Part shown: one piece after another, positions 32,640 through 42,443 of the stretch | How positions within the stretch are numbered: position 1 is the stretch's first letter | How the letters are laid out: every line of letters starts with the position of its first letter | Origin: Asparagopsis taxiformis | Taxonomy: Eukaryota > Rhodophyta > Florideophyceae > Bonnemaisoniales > Bonnemaisoniaceae | NCBI GenBank assembly: GCA_030407315.1 | Contig: JALQPE010001823.1 | Span: forward strand, 1-64,000 | Length of the DNA: 64,000 nt | Direction: 5' to 3' | Program-made: the position numbers and the translations under genes | Notes under the pieces: generated by a model | Databases searched by the model: none | Told to the model about the DNA's origin: nothing | Seen by the model: only the letters and a program-made list of their open reading frames with translations

Positions 32640-32935
32640 CCGCCCCACCCTCTCGCGACCAACCTGAAATGGACGTCCGGTGGATGTCCAGCTCGATTGC
32701 ATTGCTGGCCAGCCCAGAAATTCTAAAATTTCCGAAAAATCAATTTGGTGGCCCAGCATCTCCTGTGCCGAAAATTCCCGCACTCAGTTCTGATATACGT
32801 CTAGACGTGTTTCCCACTTGTACGCATCAGGGAAGGCGTCACGGAAGGTTGACACTACGCTACTTGTGTACCGCGTCGTCTGAAATAGCGAGTAGTGTTT
32901 GTTGTATAGTTGTGGAGTATGCGTCTAGTGGTTTG
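32640..32935 (+). repeat. PalRep fragment (copy 17) with junction flank
   Basis: 32666-32731 is the GGACGTCC...GCCAGCCCAG end only. It runs straight into sequence homologous (inverted) to 18745-18928. No gene is seen here or in the ~150 bp that follow. Confidence 0.7.
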
Positions 32936-33089
32936 TAAAGCTTGCAGAACGGGATAGGGATGTGGGTGGCCCTATTTTATGAATACATGAGTACCAATAT
33001 TCAGGGTTGACAAAGCGGAAAGGCATAGGCTCATACATGTTTGAGATTGCATAGTAGAGAAAATATTTTCATCGAAATTTACATGGAGC

Positions 33090-33745
33090 TGATGGAGGTT
33101 TTAAGGATGAGGTATGAGAGGAAGAAAATTCTTCTGTGGTATGAGGATGTGTTCTGTGGGGGGATGGAATCTTGGGATGGTACAGGGGGAGGTGGAAATG
33201 TACGGAGTGCGGGTTTAGAATGGATTGTGATTCGGAGAGGAGTGCCGACAAGCATATTATGGGGATTGGGGAGACGCTGCGGGGTGTTGGGGTAGTGAGG
33301 GCGGAGGAGGTGTTTAGGTGGGACCGTAGGAGGGTGCGGTTGAAGGCGCCGAGAGGAGGGGTTTTTAGGAAAGTGAGGAGAAAGAAGGGGAGGGGGTGGC
33401 GTCTGTTCTGGCTGTGGTGAGTGGGGATGTGATGGAGAAGAAGGGGGTTATTGTATTTGGGGAGGGAGGGGAGTGGGAGGAAGGGTGCGAAGTGGGGGGT
33501 TGATATGTGTTTCAGAGCGGGGAGGTTTCTGGGGATACGGCGGGGGAGCCACCCCGCAGTGCGGGAGCGTGGGCCGGTGGTGGTGGTGTATACGGTATCG
33601 AAGATGCGGATGGCGTGGGGGCATGGAGCAGCTGAGGGAGGGAGGGGTGGAGCAGGTCGGGTACGGGATGGGGAGTGAGAGGTTTTGGAAGAGTAAGCTG
33701 CAGGGGAAGTTTGTGTAGAGGGCGAAGGAGAGGGGTTGAGGGTAG
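33090..33745 (+). other. Purine-rich (G/A) strand-asymmetric tract
   Basis: About 650 bp in which the plus strand is overwhelmingly G and A, with many GGGGA and GGGG runs. It gives long open frames on the minus strand (for example 33069-33779) rich in Pro, Ser and Thr; I read these as by-products of composition. It could form G-quadruplex or triplex structures. The remaining 33745-34080 is unremarkable non-coding sequence. Confidence 0.6.
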
Positions 33746-34079
33746 AGGAGAGAGGGTACTGAAGAACAATACGTTTCAAAGGTGATGGGGGAGAGCATGG
33801 TCGAGGAGATAGGGGGTGTTTTGCCCTATTCTGAGGTAGTATGAGGACTGGTTATACGAAATCTGTACGGTAGAGCAGAAAAGTAGGTATGGAATGGAGG
33901 TGTGCACCGTGGAAGCGGGGATAGGTATCTGAAAATGCGTGCTAGAGTGGTATTGGGGGTGTTTGAGGTACAGTACGGGGGAGGTGAGCACCAACAGGAA
34001 GGGGGTGTGAGCGAGAGGATGAAAAAATTAAAGACGAAATTGGAGTCGACCGACAAGGAAAAATAGAGTGGTCGCCGTG

Positions 34080-34375
34080 ATGGATGCGGACATCCATGTC
34101 GAGCACGGCGGCAGAAATTTCTGGGGTCGAAATTTTTGAATTTCTGAACCGGCGCCCGTCCTAGGTGGACATAGACATGGCGGAAGTCCATCCCGAGGGG
34201 GACATCCGTGGTACTAGAAACAATGAATGTCGCCCTAGTAATACTAGACGTACTAGACCGCATGGACGTCCGGTTCTAGGCGGACATCCAAAAATACTGG
34301 AGAACATGGACGTCCGCCTAGTAATACTAGGTGTACTAGAGGTTGTGGACGTCCGCGTCCATTTCCGAGAACACA
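34080..34375 (+). repeat. GGACGTCC/TACTAG-rich interspersed repeat
   Basis: Non-coding. It has recurrent GGACGTCC or GGACATCC and TACTAG motifs and ends in GTCCGCGTCCATTTCCGAGAACACAGAC, which is repeated at the end of the next module (34890-34921). Probably a related non-autonomous element. Confidence 0.5.
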
Positions 34376-34921
34376 GACGTACGTACGTATTTCCTATTCT
34401 AACCGGGTATTTATTTCCTATTCTGACCAGATATGTATTCCCTATTCTAGAGAGACGTATTGTATACGAGCAGTTTCCTAAATGAGAGAATAAAATACGG
34501 TCCGATATGGGCCCTGAATTTACCATCCGCTGTAATTTCTTCCCTCCCGGTTTTCGCTGATATATTGTATACTGGATGTCGGGTCCTAGTATTCCGCCAT
34601 ATGTACTAGAGAAAGTGGATGTCGGGTCCTAGTATTCCGCCATATATACTAGAGAAAGTGGATGTCGGGTCCTAGTATTCCGCCATATGTACTAGAGAAA
34701 GTGGATGTCGGGTCCTAGTATTCCGCCATATGTACTAGAGAAAGTGGATGTCGGGTCCTAGTATTCCGCCATATGTACTAGAGAAAGTGGACGTCCGCAT
34801 CCAAAAAATTTTTATTTTTTTTTGGACGCGGACGTTCATTTGTTCTAGTAAATCTCGGGGCCGACTAGGACCCGTACTAGAGAGACTGGACGTCCGCGTC
34901 CACTTCCGAAAACACAGACGC
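34376..34921 (+). repeat. Module with 43-bp tandem repeat (five units)
   Basis: Five head-to-tail 43-bp units (about 34577-34791), each with GTCGGGTCCTAGTATTCCGCC and TACTAGAGAAAG. Flanked by an AT-rich segment and a GGACGTCC-rich end with poly(A/T) stem sequences. Inverted copy at 15921-16355. Its insertion gives the neighbouring gag a foreign C-terminus and stop. Confidence 0.8.
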
Positions 34922-36352
34922 TGCTGCCCGCGTCGAGGGCAGCAGACCACGCACGTAGTGGTGAACGAGGAGTCGATCCGTAAACACGTAGTTGCATGCC
35001 CGCGTGGCAGTGTCGAGTCTATCAGCGTACTGATTCTCGTCCTCGTTAGGACTCTGCGTGATCATCGTGACCTTTTCGTAGGCCTCCTGCAGCACGTCGT
35101 CTTGCAGGTACCGTTTAATCAACGCGTTGATTACGTGAGGCCACGAGAACCTCTTCGTCGGATCAGTCGTGATCACACCAGTCGTACACTGGGAATCGTA
35201 GAACCGTCGGGCGTCCCCTTCGCGGAAGAAGTGCAGCGCACGTACTGCCACTCCCTCGCACACTCCGAGTGTGCTGAACCCATCACGTATTTGGGCGAGG
35301 AATCCGAGTAACGTAATCGGATTCCGGCCGGAGAACGGCTTTAACGTAGGGAAAAGTCCCTCCAGCTCACGTTTGAGCTTATGTACGCTTTGACTCTCGT
35401 TCACGTAGAGATGTTCACGTACTTCGTTGAGTCGGTACATGCGGTACGATACCACGTTCGCAAATGCGTCGAGCATTGTCGTGTGCTCTGCCAACGCGTG
35501 GCAAACGGGTCCGAGGGCGTTCCCTGGTAAGCGTACCGCGTCGGCACGTTCGTTTTCGTGGACTCGCGTGTCCGTCGTGCCGAACGTACCCAGCCACGGA
35601 ATGTACGTTTCACGTGGCGGGGGAGCTCTCGTATTGAATTGCGCAGCTCGTGCTGCGTCCGCCGACCGCGCGTGGTCTGGCGTATCGTTAAAACGTAATT
35701 GCCTTCGTGGCGTCTCGTCGGGGTTGGCGATGGCTCGTTGCACTGTCGCCCCCCTTCCGTACGTTGTCGGGGTCGTCGGACCAGGTGTTGGTGGGTATCC
35801 TCCCGGAACGGCCGGGGAGGATTGCGAGTTATAGGCGCGCGAGCCTTCTTCGTAATTCGGATCGCTTCCGCTCGGCGGAGCGGAACGTCCGGCGACGATT
35901 TCGTTGAATACTACGACAAACGAGTCGAGTCTTCCCTCCACGGCGGAGAGGCGGTTTCGTAAGTCTTCGTTTTCCCGTTCGAGGGTCGCTGAGCGTTCAC
36001 GTAACGCACGAGCTTCGCGCTCCGAGACTCCGAGTCTCTGCCTTACGGCTTCGTCGACGGCCGCGTCGCTCGCCCTTTCGATGTGACCTCGAAGGTCTTC
36101 GTACACTACACGTAGTGCCGTGGGAGTCACGTTCCCTTCGTTGAGCTGACCGCGCGTTGCGGGGTCCATACTCACGGACTCAAACGGGCTTACCGTACGT
36201 GGTAGCTGGCCGATCGCCTCGATATCCGGCGGGATAGATCGATCAGTCGCGAAGATCGCTTCTGCTGACAAGGCCACGTCGGCTTCGGCGTCCGCTGACG
36301 TTGGCAACGGTTGCCTGGGCGACGCGCTGGAATTCGACACAGCGTAATTCAT
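34877..36352 (-). pseudogene. LTR-retrotransposon Gag, truncated at the C-terminus
   Basis: A 491-codon minus-strand frame from the ATG at 36352. An N-terminal Glu/Arg-rich coiled coil (about residues 105-150) is followed by a Pro/Gly/Ser-rich linker and a region matching retrotransposon Gag: FSWPHVINALIKRYLQDD, ...ITQSPNEDENQYADRL, ...HHYVRGLLPSTR. The last 13 or so residues come from the adjoining repeat module, and no zinc knuckle, protease or polymerase follows. The LTR of family B lies just upstream at 36452-37124, in the right orientation to be its 5' LTR. Confidence 0.75.
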
Positions 36353-36451
36353 AGACCTTCGTCTGTAGCACGTAGCTTTTCGTTAACGTAAAAGAGCTCA
36401 ACCTCGTTGGTTGTCGTTATGCTCGTAGCAACTTCTAGGTCGGAAGACTAG

Positions 36452-37124
36452 TGTGGAACAACGTTAGTTCTAGAAGTAGCTGGTACGAGCCACGGACACG
36501 CTGTCCTTAACGAAACGAAACGAGCAGTCCACCCGCTGGTGTTTGACTGTATGTTCGGTAGCAAAGAAAGAATAGGGTAGAGAATAGGTTAGCAGGTAGA
36601 CACGGGCGTCACGACGAACGATCCACGCGTGGACTACGTTAACGAACGAGGTGGCACGTCACCGGAGGCGCTCTCAACCAAGCCCGGAGGCACTACACGC
36701 AATCAGCCTTACGTGCGGCGATGGGTAGGGAGTACGCAGCTCGACGGAGACGAAGCCTCGTTAGGCGAAAACGTAATACGTAACGTAGAAGTCAGTCGTA
36801 GACTAGAGCACGTTGCCCGATCGTTGTATTGTCCCCTTTCCCTCCCGGCACGATGCCAATACCTATATAGCCACGATGGCATCGCCTTACAGTGTAAACA
36901 CTACTCGTAACGTCCCCGAATGGGAAAGGACCTTGTGGGTCACACGTAGGGACCCGTTGGTCCGTTGGCCGTTGCCAATACGTTCGTTGCACACGTGTGC
37001 CGGTTGCGCGCGCGCATGCGCCAGCAATGTTCGTGCATTGCTGTCGCCGGTCGTATCCGCCGAAATTCGAATTCCGCGGAAAACGTAAATATTTGCAATT
37101 TCGGAATTGCCACGTATACTACAG
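36452..37124 (-). repeat. LTR of retrotransposon family B (5' LTR of the gag element)
   Basis: On the minus strand it runs from TGTAGTATACGTGG to GTTGTTCCACA, 673 bp, TG...CA. A TATA-type ACCTATATAGCC lies at about 36869. The inner flank reads CTAGTCTTCCGACCTAGAAGTTGC, resembling the LTR-A leader (ACTGGTCTCTCGACCTAGAATTGC), so families A and B are related. The boundary was set by where homology with 38932-39570 ends. Confidence 0.7.
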
Positions 37125-38931
37125 TCAGGACGCCTACGTTTAGCGCCGCACCGCCACGTGAGGCGGTGCCGACTGTCCCAACGGGGTCACCACCCTCCGG
37201 CGAGGGATCCTGGCGAGGGGAACTCGGCGAGCCATCACGACGAGGCACGCCCGTGCGGGCCGCCGCCACAGCACGACGCGAACGAGCGGCCGCTGCCATC
37301 GCGGCTACACCCATCGACGGGGCCGCGGCATCCGGAATGATGGGTGACGAATTCCCCGAGTCGGACGCCGTTGCGTCATCATCACGTGGGGCAACGGCCC
37401 TAGCAGCCTCGGCAGGCGTCACGGAAGCCACCAGGCGAGACGGAGCCATCGGGCGAGACGAAGAGGCGACGGCCTGAGGAGCAACGGCTTCTCCCGCCTG
37501 TAGCAGGTAGAAAATCCGCTAGAGCGGCAAACCACCCGACAGGTGTCCCGAGCCTCGGTAGAGGAAGCGGTAGAGCAGATGAACCTTATAGGTACCCGGC
37601 GGGTAGTCTCGTGAGAGAGAAGGGATCGCTACCCGGAGGGGGTTGTGCGATTATAGCGCTCACGCGAGATGCGTATTAATGGAGCAAGATGACGTAATCC
37701 GTCGAGCTGTTGGCTAACCCTAAGGTTTTCCCGGAGAGGGGTTGAACAATAGGTATGCGAACACTGTTCCTGTGGGTCGTAATTCCACTTGAGTTTACGT
37801 TACTCTAGAAACCGTGCCTACTGGCTATTCCAGTGGCCGTTTTATAGTAAGTCTACTGTAAGCTAGGGTTAGTGGTTAGGAATAAATATCCAGTTAGTGA
37901 CCAATCAGAACCCAATTACTGGCGCTCGCCTACCCGCGAGGTCATTGCCAATAGGCTTACATTGTAATGTATGGCTGATCAGCCTAAGTTAAAATTTGCC
38001 CCTTGTGGGGTCTTGGCCGGGGCGATAGGCCGGGTGGGGTTATTTGTCAGCCATAGCTGGTCCTAAGTATAGGAAACACGCCAGTTGGCTGGTGCCTTCT
38101 GATTGGCACATCCCGTAAGTGGGTACCCAGTAGGGAAGCGACACGGCTCGATCAGCGAGGACCGCCAGGCGGTACGACACCGCCCTAACGGATGGGGCGG
38201 GAGCGACGGACGCTTCCGTCGCTGGTGCCGCACCGGCTCCGACGAGGAAGGGAGCGCCCTGCGAAGGGTTCCTCGCTCCACCTCCAGCAGAGCCGGCGGG
38301 CCGCGGAGTGTTAGCATCGGTACTACGAGTCGTAACCATCGTGGTTACGCTGTACACGATAATTACGACGAGGCAACGAGCACGACGACGAGAGCCACGC
38401 GGGCTAGACGAAACAAGAGAACGAAAGGAACGGAGGTAGTAGTACCCAGCGGGGGAAAGAGGTAGGGAGAACGAAAGGCAACGGCCTGGATGACGATGGT
38501 GAGAGGAAGGGTGAGTGACGATCGCTATCACGTTAAGCTGCGGCTTAAATAACCTTCGGACGACCGTTGTCGTAATGCCCGCTGGCAGATTCACGAAAGG
38601 GCCGCGGCCTGCGCTCGTATCGCGCTGAATTGAAGCACACCCGCGTGGTGGAATTGGACACTGCATTCGTTGCAGGGAAACGCCTAAGCGAGGCATTGAC
38701 GAACGATGCCAACGGGCGGGCCGCGATGATTACGAAAGAGCCGGAGCGCCGCGCGCGCTCCGGCGCCGTGGCGATTCGATCAGCCAACCGGGCCGCGTAC
38801 GTTTTAACGAGATTTTTCGGGACAACTGCCACGTCCGCAGTTGTACCCGAAAAGGCGCCACGGGCCCGTGTCTCAGGCGCGTCCTGACGGGCCTCGCGTG
38901 GCCAGGACGTCCACATGTGGGGGTGGGGCTG
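37125..38931. other. Decayed retroelement sequence between two inverted LTRs
   Basis: No intact gene. Two minus-strand frames look like starts of Gag-like proteins: one from 37449 (MAPSRLVASVTP..., Ala/Arg/Pro-rich, cut off by the LTR at 37124) and one from 38339 (MVTTRSTDANTP..., Ala/Pro-rich) ending at 38040. 37480-38030 has no supported gene, and a TATTTAAGCC lies upstream at about 38545. Likely an older element into which family-B elements inserted. Confidence 0.45.
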
Positions 38932-39570
38932 TGTAGTATACGTGGCAATTCCGAAATTGCGAATATTTACGTTTTCCGCGGAATTCGAATTTCGGCGGAC
39001 ACGACCGGCGACAGCAATGCACGAACATTGCTGGCGCATGCGCGCGCGCAACCGGCACACGTGTGCAACGAACGTACTGGCAACGGCCAACGGACCAACG
39101 GGTCCCTACGTGCGACCCGCAGGTCCTTTCCCATTCGGGGACGTTACGAGCAGTGTTTACACTGTAAAGCGATGCCATCTTGGCCATATAGGTATTGGCA
39201 TCGTGCCGGGAGGGAAAGGGGACAATACATCGAACGAGCAACGGCTCTAGTCTACGACTGACTTCTACGATTTACGTTTACGTTTTGCCTAGCGAGGCTT
39301 CGTCTCCGTCGAGCTGCGTACTCCCTACCCATCGCCGCACGTAAGGCTGATTGCGTGTAGTGCCTTCGGGCTTGGTTGAGAGCGCCTCCGGTGACGTACC
39401 ACCTCGTTTGCTAACGTAATCCTCGCGTGGATTGTTGCGTCGTGACGCTCGTGTCTACTCGCTAACCTATCTCTACCGTTCTACCTAACATACAGTCAAA
39501 ACACCAGCGGGTGGACTGTTCGTTTCGTTTCGTAAGGACAGCGTGTCCACTAGCTCGTACCAGCTACTTC
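38932..39570 (+). repeat. Family-B LTR, inverted relative to 36452-37124, 3' end lost
   Basis: Begins TGTAGTATACGTGG and matches the other copy to CAGCTACTT near 39569, about 30 bp short of a full LTR. It then joins Ty1/copia sequence directly. Confidence 0.75.
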
Positions 39571-39742
39571 GTCACCGAACTATCGTATCACATCCTCTCA
39601 GAAATTAAATCGGGCTTTACGCAAAAACCCCCCTCCTTCCACAGACTACGACATCAGTCCTGGAAATATGGTTTACGTATACCTAGAACGCTTTAAACAA
39701 TAGACAGGTCCTCATATTGTCATTAGCAACGACAGAAAACAG

Positions 39743-41369
39743 ATGCTGGTTGACCTCGGGGAAAGGCAAGGATCCCGACACTACAACATTTCAAGTGTCA
39801 AACCAGCACTATTACCTTCCTTAAACCACTCCGAATCGTCGAAGATCTTCTTCACTGAAATAGTAAACAAAGGGGACCCCCGCGAAAAACTTTTCGACGA
39901 CGCGAAAAGAAAGGAAATTGAAGGACTCATCGATCGCGGAACTTAAGTTCTTGAAATTTCAAAATTGTACTCCAAGAAGATTTACCCGAAAATGCAAATA
40001 TAATACCCTCTCGTTTTGTACTCGCCATCAAGAATGGCGAAACAACAAAGAAGTCCTCAAAGCTCGATTTGTCCTTGGAGGACATCGAGACAAAGAAAAA
40101 ACAACAATTGTTCATAATTCGACGACTCTGAAACAATCCTCAATCAGAATTATCCTCGCCATGGCAAGCATATTCTGCTTCAAAATATGGTCCACCGACA
40201 TTAAACAGGCTTACCTACAGTCTGCATCTAAATTGAAGCGTGACGTTTTTTATCAAGCTAAACATCATGGAGTTGAATCACGGAGAACTTCTACAATTCA
40301 TAAACCCTCTCTATGGACTCACAGATGCTGGTGACTATTGGGGTGAAACATTGCATTCCCACCATGTTAAAGACTTACGAATGAAGCAGACTACAGGAGA
40401 TTTCTCATTGTTTTTCAAACATATCGGAAACAAACTCGTAGGAATGTCTGGATCTTACGTTGATGACATAATTCGTTGCGGAACGAATAAATTTGAACAG
40501 TCATCACAATACATGACCGCTTCTACCTTTGACACCAAACAGCCCGAGAGAAATTCTTTTACCTTCACTGGACTACAAGTTAAAGACGGAAATTACTCAA
40601 AATCCTTATCTCAATCAGAATATATCGGAAGACTTGAATTACTTTAATCCGATTGCTCTTTCGAAGACTTCCGATCCACGAGAGCAAAGTTGAACTGGTT
40701 AACGAACACTCGTCCGGACATAGCCTTCTACGTTTCCAGATCTTCCGCCGTCACCTCGAATACATTCCAGTCAAATCATATACGCGACATTAACCGCGTG
40801 ATAAAACATTTGAAGAAAACGAAGTATCGCTCTCTTCGCTTCCCAAAACTTGATCAAGATTCACTGCGTATCACAACATACTCAGACGCATCCTTCTCCA
40901 ATAACGATGATAATTCGTCCCAAATCGGATTCATAATATTACTCTCAGACGCCACGAACAATTGCGCTATTCTGAGGTACTCTTCATATAAATCCAGACG
41001 CATTGCCAGATCTTCTATGGCAGCTGAAATATTCGCTTTTGCTGACGCATTCGACGCTGCATATGCAATCAAGTTTGATATTGAAAAATTGTTAAACAAA
41101 AGTATCTCTCTTCTCATGTTAACTGATTCTAAGGCTCTCTTCGACGTCATTACAAGATCCAAATACACTACGGAAAAAGGCTAATGATAGACATTGCAGC
41201 TGCACGTCAAGCCTACAACGAGAAAGAGATCAATAACATTGCCTTGATCAAATCTGAGTTTAACCCTGCCGATGGTCTAGCCAAACTTGCATTCAATGAA
41301 GCTCTAAAACAACTTTTGGAAACTCATAAGATCTCTCATCCCGTTGAACAATTTTTGATCGAGCATTAG
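39743..41369 (+). pseudogene. Ty1/copia pol remnant (reverse transcriptase and RNase H), frameshifted
   Basis: Successive frames (39743-39946, 39918-40334, 40240-40647, 40690-41184, 41184-41369) show the copia order. KARFVLGGH and STDIKQAYLQ are followed by NPLYGLTDAG and YVDDII (the YxDD site, intact), then TNTRPDIAFYV, SDASF, a MAAE motif and TDSKALFD of RNase H. Integrase and everything upstream are missing, cut off at the family-B LTR. At least four frame changes and stops make it non-functional. Confidence 0.8.
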
Positions 41370-41845
41370 TTGAACCGTCTTCGGACTTCCAGAGAGGGAA
41401 GTGTTCGTAGGCTACACTATGTAGCCCACACTATTCAATCTACAAAAAAGGTAGGCTACAATATGAATCTATTTGTAGGTAACACTATATTCCGTTTTAG
41501 TCACTCAGACGGAAATTCCTACACTATGCTACCTATGTTTTGAATTCACTAGCCACCTAGGATTGTAGTTGTAGAAGCTAGAACTAGAATAAAAGGGCGA
41601 CTTGCTCCGGAGCCGAGGCAAGATCAACCACCATCTTTACCGTCAACAACCACCTCATCAACACGATCATCACCCAGCGCGAGTATTCCCGATACACCGG
41701 CGTACCGTGCGCCAACCAAAACCGAACACTTGTCATTCAAATTTCAGGAATCGTTTTTCCCATCATCTTCTCACAAATTTGAACAGGTCAATTTATGGAT
41801 TTTTCGATATAAATTTCGGAAGTCTTTCGGAAGCTGTGGACGACT
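41370..41845 (+). repeat. Probable 3' LTR of the copia remnant
   Basis: A purine tract (CCAGAGAGGGAAG) precedes TGTTCGTAGGC at 41402, a plausible polypurine tract and LTR start. GAATAAAAGGG at about 41587 could be a TATA or poly(A) signal. The end is uncertain, at or before 41845, where the segmental duplication begins. No partner LTR is in the window. Confidence 0.4.
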
Positions 41846-42062
41846 TTAGTGTGATAATGGAGACCGCATGCCGTAGGTTGTTGTACATCTATAACATATG
41901 CCTGCACATCATCTACGCTCTGTTCATCCCTATTGTCTATCGGACATTAAAATTTCCTCATATGAGGTCAACCCTGGCCTCATATGAGGCAGAAAAAAAA
42001 TCTACTAGAAATTATTAGAATTTAGCATTCCCTCTTTATATCGCTTTTATAAAACTTCTAAC

Positions 42063-42094
42063 GCAAGCATTGCATTGTATAAAGCATTGCTTGC
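42063..42094. repeat. Imperfect hairpin inside the piggyBac element
   Basis: GCAAGCATTGC and GCATTGCTTGC form an 11-bp stem with one mismatch around an AT-rich 10-nt loop, about 20 bp before the A-box of the tRNA-like unit. Confidence 0.55.
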
Positions 42095-42110
42095 CTTTCG
42101 GACACATGTC

Positions 42111-42215
42111 CTCATATGGCTGAGTGGTTGGCACCTCTCGGGAAAGCCAGAGGGCGGAGGTTCGACTCCTCGCTGAGTTGCTTGGGCAGCTCGAAAATTC
42201 TCTTCGGAGAACTCG
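42111..42215 (+). ncRNA. tRNA-like Pol III unit (pseudo-tRNA or SINE head)
   Basis: A perfect-looking A-box TGGCTGAGTGG (42117-42127) and B-box GGTTCGACTCC (42159-42169) lie 31 bp apart, with a 5-bp anticodon-arm-like stem (CCTCT/AGAGG) between. The 5' and 3' acceptor strands do not pair and no normal anticodon loop forms, so it is not a working tRNA. A UUCG-capped hairpin (TTCTCTTCGGAGAA) follows at about 42198-42211. It could be a SINE head or a Pol III-transcribed RNA carried by the transposon. Confidence 0.45.
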
Positions 42216-42443
42216 CCGATTCTTAGTTGCAACTTCTGCTTTAGATGCTTACGCGCCCACTTGAACATGAGACAGTATAAGGTGACATTTCATAAAGGGG
42301 AATTCCGCCATAAGCAGAAGTTTACTGAGCAAGTCGAGAACGCCAGTCAGAATCGGAGGGGGCTAAAGGAGTATCTCATTTTTCTATTTTGGATATCAAT
42401 GCGTGACTAAAGGGCGTTTAAAGCACCCATAGAGAGAGCATAC

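Noticed and set aside
2545..32731. CRISPR-like arrays in the repeated palindromes
   Set aside because: Units are about 500 bp with conserved spacers in a eukaryotic genome; there are no short unique spacers and no cas genes.
33069..33779. A 236-codon Pro/Ser-rich protein on the minus strand
   Set aside because: It lies wholly in the purine-rich tract, where stop codons are rare by composition; no domain, and parallel frames are also open.
42117..42180. A functional tRNA-Ser or tRNA-Leu gene
   Set aside because: A- and B-boxes are good, but the acceptor strands do not pair and no proper anticodon loop forms.
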